The notes beneath the pieces were generated by a model, which searched no databases, was not told the DNA's origin, and saw only the letters and a program-made list of their open reading frames with translations. Shown here in pieces: positions 1 to 7,592 of a stretch of DNA of 64,000 nucleotides; position 1 is the first letter of the stretch, and each line of letters opens with the position of its first letter. The translations under genes and the position numbers were made by a program. This DNA is from JBGAQP01 sp044220635 (GTDB lineage: Bacteria; Pseudomonadota; Gammaproteobacteria; Burkholderiales; Usitatibacteraceae): the NCBI GenBank assembly GCA_044220635.1, contig JBGAQP010000017.1, positions 1-64,000 of the forward strand, written 5' to 3'.

Positions 1-217
1 TCAGAATCTCCTTTGTTGAAGTGAGGCCGTGTGTACTAAAGCGCTTGGAACCTCGTGGGGATTTTTTGCCCCGATTTTTGCCACTTCTCCCAAGTATCTT
101 TTTGAGAAGCCGCTAGCATGATGCCAAACCCCGTCACATCCCTCAAGGGGTAATCCACAAATACGCAACATTCCGGAGGGGGGTTGTTGCGTGAATACAA
201 CACCCAAAAGAGGCCTT
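1..217. other. AT-richer non-coding stretch downstream of trpC
   Basis: This segment follows the trpC stop codon and reaches the left window edge. It is visibly lower in GC than everything to its right. No reading frame has a credible start, ribosome binding site or recognisable product. A short GGGG/CCCC hairpin followed by T residues lies near 56-83 and a GTTGT/ACAAC inverted repeat near 183-201, but neither is a convincing terminator. It may be an ordinary intergenic gap or the edge of a compositionally different region outside the window. Confidence 0.5.
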
Positions 218-1012
218 TCAGCGAGGAAAAAAGAGACTTGCCAGGGCCTGTCCGGGATCCTCGGCGGCCATGAACGCGCCGCCGACCAAGTAGGCACTAA
301 CTCCCCGAGAAATCATCAGCTTGACGTCATCGGGCGTGGCGATTCCGCTTTCGGTGACCACGAGCCGGTCCGCAGGGACGCTTTCCAGGAGCCCGAGGGT
401 CGTCTCCAGTCGCGTCGCGAAGGTCCGGAGGTCGCGATTGTTGATACCGATGAGGGGGGTATCGAGCCTCAGGGCGGCTTCCAGCTGCGGGGCGTCGTGG
501 CACTCCGCGAGGACGTCCATGCCGAGTGAGCGCGCGAGGCCGCACATCGACTGGAGCTCCGCTTCGGGGGCGGCGCCCACGATGAGCAGGATGCAGTCCG
601 CCCCCATCGCCCGCGCCTCGTGGACCTGCCAGGGGTCGATGACGAAGTCCTTGCGCAGGACCGGAAGCGCGCAGGCGGCACGGGCCGCGCGCAGGTCCGC
701 CGCGCCACCGCCGAAGAACTCCCGGTCCGTGAGCACCGAGAGGCAGGTCGCCCCGTTTCGCTCGTAGGAGGCCGCGATGCGAGCCGGGTCGAAATCGGCC
801 CGGATCCGCCCTTGGCTCGGGCTCGCCCGCTTGATCTCGGCGATCACCGCCGGGCGGCCGGCCGCGACTTGCCGTCGAAGCGCCGCCTCGAACCCCCTCG
901 GGGGCGGGGCCTCCCGCGCCTCGCGCTCCATGACCTGCAGGGGCTTGGCCGCCCTCCCGGATGCGACTTCGACGCGTTTCGCGGCGAGGATTCGGTCGAG
1001 GATGTGCGCCAT
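218..1012 (-). CDS. trpC: Indole-3-glycerol phosphate synthase
   Basis: Converts 1-(2-carboxyphenylamino)-1-deoxyribulose 5-phosphate to indole-3-glycerol phosphate in cytoplasmic tryptophan synthesis. The 264-residue protein is a complete single-domain TIM barrel, not the TrpC-TrpF fusion of enterics. The EIKRASPSQG motif (residues 59-68) carries the catalytic Glu and Lys, K121 lies in LRKDF, N191-N192 and the ES pair at 221-222 complete the active site, and GG at 244-245 binds phosphate. The start at 1012 was chosen because MAHIL matches the family N-terminus and lies one base from the trpD stop; an upstream in-frame ATG would overlap trpD by about 150 bp. Last gene of trpEGDC; trpF, trpB and trpA are not in the window. 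Confidence 0.97.
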   Translation of the reverse strand: MAHILDRILAAKRVEVASGRAAKPLQVMEREAREAPPPRGFEAALRRQVAAGRPAVIAEIKRASPSQGRIRADFDPARIAASYERNGATCLSVLTDREFFGGGAADLRAARAACALPVLRKDFVIDPWQVHEARAMGADCILLIVGAAPEAELQSMCGLARSLGMDVLAECHDAPQLEAALRLDTPLIGINNRDLRTFATRLETTLGLLESVPADRLVVTESGIATPDDVKLMISRGVSAYLVGGAFMAAEDPGQALASLFFPR

Positions 1013-1013
1013 C

Positions 1014-2048
1014 TCAGGGGGTCTTGGCGAATCCCTGGGTGAAGGCCACCAGGTGGTCCAGCCGCGCCTTGGCGGCTCCCGTGGCGATCGCCTCGCGCGC
1101 CATCGCCACCCCGTCCCAGAGGCTCGGGGCCACGCCGGAGACGTAAAGGGCGGCCGCGGCATTGAGCGTCACGACGTCGCGCGAGGGCCCCTGCTCGTTC
1201 GCGAGGACCGCGAGGACGCGGGCCCGCGACTCCGCGGCGTCGTTCACCTGGATCGCCTCGATCGGCGCGGGGTCGATGCCGAACTGCCTCGGCTCGATCG
1301 TGTACTCGGTGATGAAGTCGTGCTTGAGCTCCGCGACCGCCGTGGGGCCGGTGATGGTGATCTCGTCCAGGCCGTCGAGGCCGTGGAACGTGAGGACGTG
1401 CCGGCTGCCGAGCATCTTCAGCACGCGCGCCTGGATGCCCACGAGGTCCGGATGGAAGACCCCCATCACCTGGCTCGGCGCGCCCGCGGGGTTCGTGAGT
1501 GGCCCGAGGATGTTGAGGATCGTGCGCATGCCGAGCTCCTTGCGCACGGGCGCGGCGTGCTTCATCGCCGGATGGTGGCTCGGCGCGAACATGAAGCCGA
1601 GGCCCACCTCGCGGATCGAAAGCCCCACTTGCTCGGGCGTGAGCGCGAGGTTCACGCCGAGGCTCTCGAGCACGTCGGCGCTACCCGACTGCGAGGACAC
1701 CGCCCGGCCGCCGTGCTTCGCCACGCGCGCGCCCGCCGCCGCCGCGACGAACGCCGCCGTCGTGGAGATGTTGAAGGTGTGGGCCTTGTCGCCGCCGGTC
1801 CCGCAGGTGTCGACGAGGTGCTCGAGGCCCGAGGCGTCGACCTTGGTCGAGAACTCCCGCATCACCGCGGCGGCGGCGGCGATCTCGGAAACGGACTCGG
1901 TCTTCACGTGCAACCCCATGAGGATCGCGGCGAGCTGAACCGGGGTGACCTTGCCCTCCATCACCTGCCGCATGAGGTCGACCATCTCGTCGTAGAAGAT
2001 CTCGCGCTTGTCGCACAGGCGGTTGATCGCTTCCTGGGCCGTGAACAT
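1014..2048 (-). CDS. trpD: Anthranilate phosphoribosyltransferase
   Basis: Transfers phosphoribose from PRPP to anthranilate, the second committed step of tryptophan synthesis. At 344 residues it is full length for the stand-alone enzyme, with no fused glutaminase. The PRPP-binding loop GTGGD is at residues 83-87, and the anthranilate/PRPP segment KHGGRAVSSQSGSAD is at 111-125. It sits between trpG (stop at 2050, one base before this start) and trpC (starts one base after this stop), so translation is probably coupled along trpEGDC. Confidence 0.97.
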   Translation of the reverse strand: MFTAQEAINRLCDKREIFYDEMVDLMRQVMEGKVTPVQLAAILMGLHVKTESVSEIAAAAAVMREFSTKVDASGLEHLVDTCGTGGDKAHTFNISTTAAFVAAAAGARVAKHGGRAVSSQSGSADVLESLGVNLALTPEQVGLSIREVGLGFMFAPSHHPAMKHAAPVRKELGMRTILNILGPLTNPAGAPSQVMGVFHPDLVGIQARVLKMLGSRHVLTFHGLDGLDEITITGPTAVAELKHDFITEYTIEPRQFGIDPAPIEAIQVNDAAESRARVLAVLANEQGPSRDVVTLNAAAALYVSGVAPSLWDGVAMAREAIATGAAKARLDHLVAFTQGFAKTP

Positions 2049-2049
2049 G

Positions 2050-2622
2050 TCAGCTTCCCTTCGTCGTGAGGAAGTTCTCGAGCAGGGCGTGGCCGTGCTC
2101 GGTGAGGATGGATTCCGGGTGGAACTGGACGCCTTCCACCGCGAGCGTGCGATGGCGAACGCCCATGATCTCGCCGTCGTCGGTCCACGCGGTGATCTCC
2201 AGGACCTCCGGGCAGGTGGCGCGCTCGATCGCGAGCGAGTGGTAGCGGGTCGCGTTGTACGGCGAGGGCAGGCCCCGGAAGACGCCCACGCCGCTGTGGT
2301 GGATCCGCGAGACCTTGCCGTGCATCAGCGCCTTCGCGTGCACGATGCGCCCGCCGAAAGCCTGGCCGATCGCCTGGTGGCCGAGGCACACGCCGAGGAT
2401 CGGAATCCGGCCGGCGAAGCGCCCGATCAGCGGCAGGGAGACGCCCGCCTCGTTCGGCGTGCACGGCCCCGGCGAGATGACGATGCGCCCGGGGGCGAGG
2501 CGCTCGATCTCCTCGAGCGTGATCTCGTCGTTGCGCGCGACGCGCACTTCCTCGCCGAGCTCCCCGAGGTACTGCACGAGGTTGTAGGTGAAGGAGTCGT
2601 AGTTGTCGATCATGAGCAGCAT
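2050..2622 (-). CDS. trpG: Anthranilate synthase component II (glutamine amidotransferase)
   Basis: Hydrolyses glutamine and passes ammonia to TrpE to make anthranilate from chorismate. It is a 190-residue class I amidotransferase. The nucleophile C79 lies in GVCLGHQ, the oxyanion strand is the SPGPC segment around residue 50, and the catalytic His/Glu pair H168/E170 is in FHPES. The start gives the typical N-terminus MLLMIDNYDSFTYNL. In many bacteria a single such subunit also serves p-aminobenzoate synthesis (PabA); only the trp role is supported by context here. It lies 10 bp after trpE and directly before trpD. Confidence 0.96.
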   Translation of the reverse strand: MLLMIDNYDSFTYNLVQYLGELGEEVRVARNDEITLEEIERLAPGRIVISPGPCTPNEAGVSLPLIGRFAGRIPILGVCLGHQAIGQAFGGRIVHAKALMHGKVSRIHHSGVGVFRGLPSPYNATRYHSLAIERATCPEVLEITAWTDDGEIMGVRHRTLAVEGVQFHPESILTEHGHALLENFLTTKGS

Positions 2623-2632
2623 GGCGGGCTCC

Positions 2633-4114
2633 TCAGCCGACCGGGGCGTCGAGCCCCGCGTGGACGCGCTCGGCGGCCGCGAGCAGCGCCCGGGCCTTGT
2701 TCTGCGTCTCGCGCCATTCGTTCTCCGGGATCGAGTCGGCGACGATGCCCGCCGCCGCCTGGACGTGGAGCATCCCGTCCTTCACCACGCCGGTGCGGAT
2801 GGCGATCGCGAGGTCGATGTTGCCCTGGAACCCGATGTGGCCCACCGCACCCGCGTAGACGCCGCGGCGCTCGGGCTCGAGCTCGTCGATGATCTCCATC
2901 GAGCGCACCTTGGGGGCGCCGGCGACCGTGCCCGCGGGGAAGGTCGCGCGCAGCAGCTCCATCGCGCCGAGCCCCGGGTCCACCTCGCCCTCCACGTTCG
3001 AGACCATGTGCATCACGTGCGAGTAGCGCTCGACGACCATCGTCTCGGTGACCTTCACCGTGCCCGTCTTCGCGATCCGGCCGATGTCGTTGCGGCCCAG
3101 GTCGATCAGCATGAGGTGCTCGGCGCGCTCCTTGGGATCGCTCACGAGCTCGCGCTCCATCGCCAGGTCCTTCTCGGGCGTGGCGCCGCGCTTGCGCGTG
3201 CCGGCGATGGGTCGCACCGTGACCTTGTCGCCCTCGCGGCGCACGAGGATCTCGGGCGAGGCGCCCACGAGCTGGCAGTCGCCGAAGTCGAAATAGAACA
3301 TGTAGGGCGAGGGGTTGATCGAGCGCAGCGCCCGGTAGAGGTTCACGGGCGAGGCCGGGAAGGGCTGGCTCAGGCGCTGCGAGACCTGCACCTGCATGAT
3401 GTCGCCCTCGGTGATGTAGCGCTTGGCCGTCGCGACGGCCTCGTAGAAGGCCTGCTCGCCGACGTTGGAGCGGGGCTCGGCGAGCGGCGGCTGGGGCGGA
3501 TGGGGCGGCAGCGCCGCGGGATCGCGCAGCTGGCTTCGAAGCGCCTGCAGCCGCCCTCGAGCCTCGGCGTAGGCGCCGGGCCGGCCCGGATCCGCGTAGA
3601 CGATGAGGTGGAGCTTTCCCGAGAGGTTGTCGACGACGGCGAGCTCCTCGGAGAGCAGCAGCCGGATCTCGGGCAGGCCCAGGGGATCGGGCTTCGCCTC
3701 GCGCGCGCAGAGCTTGCGCTCGATGTGGCGCACGGTGTCGTAGCCGAAGTAGCCCGCGAGGCCGCCCGAGAAGCGCAACTGCGGCCCGAGCGGCGCGGCG
3801 CGGAAGGACTTCAGGTATTCCTCGACGAACGCGAGCGGGTCCTCGCACTCTCGCTCCGCGACGATGGCGCCGTCGCGGCGGACCGTGACGCGGCGCCCGC
3901 GGGCCTCGAGGTATTCGCGCGCCGGCAGGCCGATGATCGAGTAGCGCCCGAAGCGCTCGCCGCCGATCACCGATTCGAGCAGGTAGGAGCCCGGCCGGTT
4001 GGCGAGCTTCAGGTAGATGGAGAGCGGCGTGTCGAGATCGGCGAGCGTCTCGAGGGAAAGCGGGATTCGGTTGCAGCCGGCGCGGCCGAGCGCCAGGAAT
4101 TCGTTCTCAGTCAT
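2633..4114 (-). CDS. trpE: Anthranilate synthase component I
   Basis: Catalyses anthranilate formation from chorismate using ammonia delivered by TrpG. The 493-residue protein has the N-terminal regulatory domain with an LLES motif (tryptophan feedback site) and the C-terminal chorismate-binding domain with conserved runs such as PIAGTRKRG, LIDLGRNDIGR and FPAGTVAGAPK. First structural gene of the trp unit, separated from gph by a 126-bp leader region that contains a promoter, a Trp-rich leader peptide and a hairpin, so synthesis is probably sensitive to tryptophan supply. A GGTGA ribosome binding site precedes the ATG. Confidence 0.97.
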   Translation of the reverse strand: MTENEFLALGRAGCNRIPLSLETLADLDTPLSIYLKLANRPGSYLLESVIGGERFGRYSIIGLPAREYLEARGRRVTVRRDGAIVAERECEDPLAFVEEYLKSFRAAPLGPQLRFSGGLAGYFGYDTVRHIERKLCAREAKPDPLGLPEIRLLLSEELAVVDNLSGKLHLIVYADPGRPGAYAEARGRLQALRSQLRDPAALPPHPPQPPLAEPRSNVGEQAFYEAVATAKRYITEGDIMQVQVSQRLSQPFPASPVNLYRALRSINPSPYMFYFDFGDCQLVGASPEILVRREGDKVTVRPIAGTRKRGATPEKDLAMERELVSDPKERAEHLMLIDLGRNDIGRIAKTGTVKVTETMVVERYSHVMHMVSNVEGEVDPGLGAMELLRATFPAGTVAGAPKVRSMEIIDELEPERRGVYAGAVGHIGFQGNIDLAIAIRTGVVKDGMLHVQAAAGIVADSIPENEWRETQNKARALLAAAERVHAGLDAPVG

Positions 4115-4150
4115 GGGTCACCACACGGTTTCACTTCGAATGGGGAGACG

Positions 4151-4174
4151 CTGCGGGCGCTCTAGCGCCAGCAG
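4151..4174 (-). promoter_or_regulatory. Hairpin in the trpE leader
   Basis: An imperfect inverted repeat: CTGC and GGCGC on one arm, GCGCC and GCAG on the other, one mismatch, tetraloop at 4161-4164. It overlaps the last Trp codon and the stop codon of the leader peptide, the stop lying in the loop. A ribosome paused at the upstream Trp codons would compete with its folding, as an attenuator requires. No run of U follows, so it is not a classical intrinsic terminator; control of trpE translation or Rho-dependent termination are alternatives. Confidence 0.5.
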
Positions 4175-4212
4175 GGCCATCGCCAATCGAGGTGGATTCC
4201 GCGCAGTGCCAT
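4162..4212 (-). CDS. trpL: trp operon leader peptide (putative)
   Basis: A 16-codon frame, MALRGIHLDWRWPCWR, begins 32 bp downstream of the expected transcription start and ends 47 bp before trpE. Trp codons occupy positions 10, 12 and 15, far above background, which is the signature of a ribosome-mediated attenuator. The stop codon falls in the loop of the hairpin at 4151-4174. The region just before the ATG has no strong Shine-Dalgarno sequence. The peptide itself would have no function beyond sensing charged tRNA(Trp). Too short for homology to help; the call rests on position, Trp density and overlap with the hairpin. Confidence 0.7.
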   Translation of the reverse strand: MALRGIHLDWRWPCWR

Positions 4213-4240
4213 GTCGGGGGGTCTTGGGCCGTTTCGAGTC

Positions 4241-4933
4241 TTACCGGGGCATTGTAATCGATCCGGCGGCCGCTTCAAGGCTCGCGACGACCGCGTCCGC
4301 CCCGAGGGCCTCGAGCGGCAGGCCCTCGCGATAGCCGTACGGGACGACCGCCACCGGGCAGCCGGCGGCGCGTGCCGCCTCGACATCGTTGGCCGAGTCG
4401 CCGATGACCCAGGCCTCGGCGGGCGGCACCCCGAGGAGCGCGGCCGCCGCGAGGAAGGGCTCCGGATGCGGCTTCCTGTTCGCCACGGAGTCGCCGCTCA
4501 CGACGGCGCCGAAATACCCGCGCAGGCCCGTCTCCCGGAGCAGGGGCTCGGTGAATCGGCCGACCTTGTTGGTCACGCAGGCGAGCCCCAGTCCCGCGGC
4601 GCGGAAGGCCTCGAGACCGGCGACCACGCCGGGAAATGGCCGGGAGCGATCCGCCACGCCCGCCAGGTAGATCGACTCGAATTCGGCGAGCGAACGCCGG
4701 TACTCCGACTCCGAGGGCGCACCGCCGGTTTCCGTGAGCGCGCACCGCACGAGGTTCGCGATGCCCTTGCCGATGAAGTCGCGCACGCGCTCTTCCGCAA
4801 GCGGCGCGCGGCCGAGGCTCGCGAGCAGCCGGTTGGCGGCGGCGGCGAGGTCCGGCGCGGTGTCGAGCAGCGTTCCGTCGAGGTCGAGGAGCACCGCGCG
4901 CACGCTCCCGCGCGACGGAAGTCCGGACGGCAT
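4241..4933 (-). CDS. gph: Phosphoglycolate phosphatase
   Basis: HAD-superfamily phosphatase that removes phosphate from 2-phosphoglycolate, a by-product of oxidative DNA repair or RuBisCO oxygenation. It has 230 residues. The nucleophile and acid/base are D17 and D19 in LLDLDGTLLDT, motif II/III residues lie around TNKVGRF, and motif IV is VIGDSANDVEAARAAG. The helical cap between motifs I and II matches Gph. It directly abuts rpe (stop at 4934), the usual proteobacterial rpe-gph-trpE order. Its 3' end carries the trp promoter. Confidence 0.9.
   Translation of the reverse strand: MPSGLPSRGSVRAVLLDLDGTLLDTAPDLAAAANRLLASLGRAPLAEERVRDFIGKGIANLVRCALTETGGAPSESEYRRSLAEFESIYLAGVADRSRPFPGVVAGLEAFRAAGLGLACVTNKVGRFTEPLLRETGLRGYFGAVVSGDSVANRKPHPEPFLAAAALLGVPPAEAWVIGDSANDVEAARAAGCPVAVVPYGYREGLPLEALGADAVVASLEAAAGSITMPR
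4251..4278 (-). promoter_or_regulatory. Promoter of the trp leader-trpEGDC unit
   Basis: Minus-strand sigma70-type elements: TTGAAG at 4278-4273, 16-bp spacer, TACAAT at 4256-4251. The predicted start near 4244 lies just before the gph stop codon and gives about 32 nt before the leader ATG. The element is inside the 3' end of gph, so trpEGDC can be transcribed independently of rpe-gph. Confidence 0.55.
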
Positions 4934-5605
4934 CTAGGCGCGAGCCAGCTCGGCGCGCATGCGCCGGATCGCCTCGCCCCGGTCCTTCGCGCCGAAGACC
5001 GCCGAGCCCGCGACGAAGGTGTCGGCCCCCCGGCGCGCGATCTCGGCGATGTTGTCCGCCTTCACGCCGCCGTCGACCTCGAGCCAGATGTCGCGGCCGC
5101 TCGCCTCGATGCGCCGCCGGACCTCGGCGATCTTGGGAAGGGCCGAGGCGATGAACGACTGGCCGCCGAATCCCGGGTTCACCGACATCAGCAGGATCAG
5201 GTCCACCTTGTCCATCACGTGGTCGAGGTGCGCGAGCGGCGTGGCCGGGTTGAAGACGAGCCCCGCCTTGCAGCCCTGGTCGCGGATGAGCCCGAGGGTG
5301 CGGTCGATGTGCTCGCTCGCCTCGGGGTGGAAGCTGATGATCGCAGCCCCCGCCTTGGCGAAGTCCGGGATGATCCGGTCGACCGGCTTCACCATCAGGT
5401 GCACGTCGATGGGAATGCTGCAGTGGGGGCGGATCGCCTCGCACACGAGCGGCCCCACGGTGAGGTTGGGAACGTAATGGTTGTCCATCACGTCGAAGTG
5501 GATGAGGTCGGCGCCGGCGGCGATGACGTCGCGCACTTCCTCGCCCAGTCGGGCGAAATCGGCGGACAGGAGGCTCGGGGCGATGCGGTGCACGGGACGG
5601 GTCAT
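4934..5605 (-). CDS. rpe: Ribulose-phosphate 3-epimerase
   Basis: Interconverts ribulose 5-phosphate and xylulose 5-phosphate in the pentose phosphate pathway. The 223-residue TIM barrel shows all metal and catalytic positions: APSLLSADF near the N-terminus, H36 and D38 in HFDVMDNHYVPN, H69 in DVHLMVKP, SVNPGFGGQ at 141-149 and D178 in LEVDGGV. First gene of rpe-gph. A TAGAAT hexamer on the minus strand at 5648-5643, 38 bp before the ATG, is a candidate -10 element; no good -35 is visible. Confidence 0.97.
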   Translation of the reverse strand: MTRPVHRIAPSLLSADFARLGEEVRDVIAAGADLIHFDVMDNHYVPNLTVGPLVCEAIRPHCSIPIDVHLMVKPVDRIIPDFAKAGAAIISFHPEASEHIDRTLGLIRDQGCKAGLVFNPATPLAHLDHVMDKVDLILLMSVNPGFGGQSFIASALPKIAEVRRRIEASGRDIWLEVDGGVKADNIAEIARRGADTFVAGSAVFGAKDRGEAIRRMRAELARA

Positions 5606-5705
5606 GAAAGGGGCCTGCGAAAGGCTGGCGCGGGGCCCTTCGATTCTACGTGGAATCGCCCGGCGGCGCGCCTCCGCGCCGCGGGAATCCTGCTAACATC
5701 GACGC

Positions 5706-6089
5706 ATGGACGAAGGGAAGCGTTACAGCGTGGCGGTGACCGCGCATTCCACCTATCTGCCCGACCAGTCGGACGAGGAGGAGGACCGCTACGTCTTCGC
5801 CTACACGATCCGCATCACGAACAACGGCAGCGTCGCCGCGCAGCTCGTGAGCCGCCACTGGATCATCACCGACGCCGAGAACCAGGTGCAGGAAGTCCGC
5901 GGCATGGGCGTGGTCGGCGAGCAGCCCGTGCTCAAGCCCGGCGACACATTCGAATACTCGAGCGGCTCGTCGATTCCCACGGCGGTGGGCACGATGCGCG
6001 GCAGCTACCAGCTCGTGGCCGAGGACGGAACCCGCTTCGAGGCCTCGATCCCCGAGTTCACGCTGAGCGTGCCTCGGGTCCTGCACTAG
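5706..6089 (+). CDS. apaG: ApaG/DUF525 domain protein
   Basis: Small (127 residues) immunoglobulin-like beta-sandwich protein of the ApaG family. The family-defining segments RHWIITDA and GMGVVGEQPVLKPG are present, followed by SGSSIPTAVGTMRGSY. The biochemical role is not firmly known; in enterobacteria it is linked to apaH and Co2+ resistance, and a pyrophosphate-binding role has been proposed. Divergent from rpe. Its stop overlaps by 4 bp the stop of the small convergent gene at 6086-6223. Confidence 0.93.
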   Translation: MDEGKRYSVAVTAHSTYLPDQSDEEEDRYVFAYTIRITNNGSVAAQLVSRHWIITDAENQVQEVRGMGVVGEQPVLKPGDTFEYSSGSSIPTAVGTMRGSYQLVAEDGTRFEASIPEFTLSVPRVLH

Positions 6090-6223
6090 CCCGGCGGCGG
6101 CTCCCCGGGCCCGCTGCCTCCCGCATCGCCTTCCTTGCGCTTCGGCTTCTTCGGCAAGGTCCACCAGACGATCGCGATCGCGATGCCGAGCGCGAGCAGC
6201 ACTTCGAAGAACACCCAGCCCAA
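6086..6223 (-). CDS. Small single-span membrane protein (putative)
   Basis: A 45-codon frame starting with TTG: about eight residues, one hydrophobic helix (FFEVLLALGIAIAIVWW), then a basic KKPKRK stretch and a Gly/Pro-rich tail, predicting one membrane span with a positive C-terminal side. Support for it being a gene: GGAGGA five bases before the TTG, and a perfect TATAAT on the same strand at 6262-6257, about 35 bp upstream. It lies convergent to apaG and divergent from mltA. No family recognised; an annotation that ignores TTG starts would miss it. Confidence 0.5.
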   Translation of the reverse strand: MGWVFFEVLLALGIAIAIVWWTLPKKPKRKEGDAGGSGPGEPPPG

Positions 6224-6256
6224 TCCATCCTCCGCACGATCCCTGGCCCGAGCGCG

Positions 6257-6262
6257 ATTATA
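6257..6262 (-). promoter_or_regulatory. Perfect -10 hexamer upstream of the small membrane protein
   Basis: TATAAT on the minus strand, 34 bp before the TTG start at 6223. No convincing -35 is present at 16-18 bp. Confidence 0.4.
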
Positions 6263-6288
6263 GGCGGCGCGGCCGCACCCCTTCACAG

Positions 6289-7584
6289 ATGCCCGAATCC
6301 CGCTTGATTCGCCTGCCCTCCTCCGCAACCGCCCCGCGCGGCTGGCTTCCCGCCGCCCTCGTCTTTCTCGCGGCCGGATGCGCCACGCCGCCGCCGGCCG
6401 AGGTCGCCCGCGCCCCCGAGCCCCTCATCTGCCCGCCGGCCGAGAAGCCCGTCTGCCCGCCCGCGCCGGCCGCGCCGCCGGCGCCGGTCGCCCCGCCCGA
6501 GGTCGAATACCGCGGCCGGCTGCAGCCCGCCTCCTGGCTCGACCTCCCCGACTGGGGGCGCGAGTCGTTGCGCGGCTCCCTCGAGGCCTTCTCGCGGGGC
6601 TGCCCGGTGCTCGAGAAGCAGGAAGCCTGGAAGGCGGCCTGCGCAGGCGCGGCGACCGTGGCCCCGGAGGCGAGCGAGCGCGAGATCGCATCGTTCTTCG
6701 AGATGAACTTCGATCCCTACCAGGTCGTGAACGCCGACGAGTCGACCTCGGGCATGGTCACGGGCTATTACGAGCCGTTGCTGAAAGGCAGCCGGACGAG
6801 GTCGAAGCGCTACCGCCACCCGCTCTACGGCGTGCCGCAGGACCTGCTCGTGATCGACCTCTCGGCGGTCTACCCCGACCTCAAGTACAAGCGGCTGCGC
6901 GGACGCGTCGAGGGCAACCGGGTCGTGCCCTACCTCGCGCGCGGCGACATCGAGCGCGATCCCGCGCCGCTGCGCGGCCTGGAGCTCGCCTGGGTGGACG
7001 ATCCGATCGACGTCTTCTTCCTGCACATCCAGGGCTCGGGCCAGGTGGAGCTCGAGAACGGCGAGCGCATCCGCGTCGGCTACGCCGACCAGAACGGCCA
7101 TCCGTTCCGCTCCCTCGGCCGGCTGCTCATCCAGCGCGGCGAGATCCCGGCCGAGCGCGCCTCCATGCAGGGGATCAAGGACTGGGCGCGCGCGAACCCG
7201 CGCAAGGTCCAGGAATACCTCAACGCGAACCCGAGCTACGTCTTCTTCCGCGAGCTGCCCCCGGATCTCCCGGGCCCCATCGGCTCGCTCGGCATCCCGC
7301 TCACCGCCGAGCGCTCGATCGCGGTGGACCCGCGCGTCGTTCCCCTGGGCGTGCCCGTCTACCTCGCCACCACCTGGCCCAACTCGCCGCAGCCGCTCAA
7401 CCGCCTCATGGTCGCGCAGGACACGGGCGGGGCGATCAACGGCGGCGTGCGCGCCGACTTCTTCTGGGGATTCGGCGACGCGGCGGGAAGCCAGGCGGGC
7501 AAGATGCGCCAGGGCGGGCGCATGTGGGTGCTGCTGCCGAAGGGCTACACGCCCCCGGCGAACGGCAACGCGAAGAAGCCCTGA
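6289..7584 (+). CDS. mltA: Membrane-bound lytic murein transglycosylase A
   Basis: Cleaves the MurNAc-GlcNAc bond of peptidoglycan with formation of 1,6-anhydroMurNAc, at the inner face of the outer membrane. The 431-residue lipoprotein has a signal peptide ending in a lipobox (FLAAGC, C31). A Pro/Ala-rich linker with two CPPA units follows, then the MltA beta-barrel domain and the C-terminal 3D domain with the QDTGGAINGGVRADFFWG motif carrying the catalytic Asp. Anhydro-sugar products feed recycling, in which the MurU and AmgK encoded 5 kb away act. No clear ribosome binding site precedes the ATG. Confidence 0.94.
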   Translation: MPESRLIRLPSSATAPRGWLPAALVFLAAGCATPPPAEVARAPEPLICPPAEKPVCPPAPAAPPAPVAPPEVEYRGRLQPASWLDLPDWGRESLRGSLEAFSRGCPVLEKQEAWKAACAGAATVAPEASEREIASFFEMNFDPYQVVNADESTSGMVTGYYEPLLKGSRTRSKRYRHPLYGVPQDLLVIDLSAVYPDLKYKRLRGRVEGNRVVPYLARGDIERDPAPLRGLELAWVDDPIDVFFLHIQGSGQVELENGERIRVGYADQNGHPFRSLGRLLIQRGEIPAERASMQGIKDWARANPRKVQEYLNANPSYVFFRELPPDLPGPIGSLGIPLTAERSIAVDPRVVPLGVPVYLATTWPNSPQPLNRLMVAQDTGGAINGGVRADFFWGFGDAAGSQAGKMRQGGRMWVLLPKGYTPPANGNAKKP

Positions 7585-7592
7585 GGCGCGGG

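Noticed and set aside
1..297. 98-codon minus-strand frame covering the left gap and the trpC 3' end
   Set aside because: It overlaps trpC by 80 bp, has no ribosome binding site or familiar motif, and its residue content looks like translated non-coding DNA.
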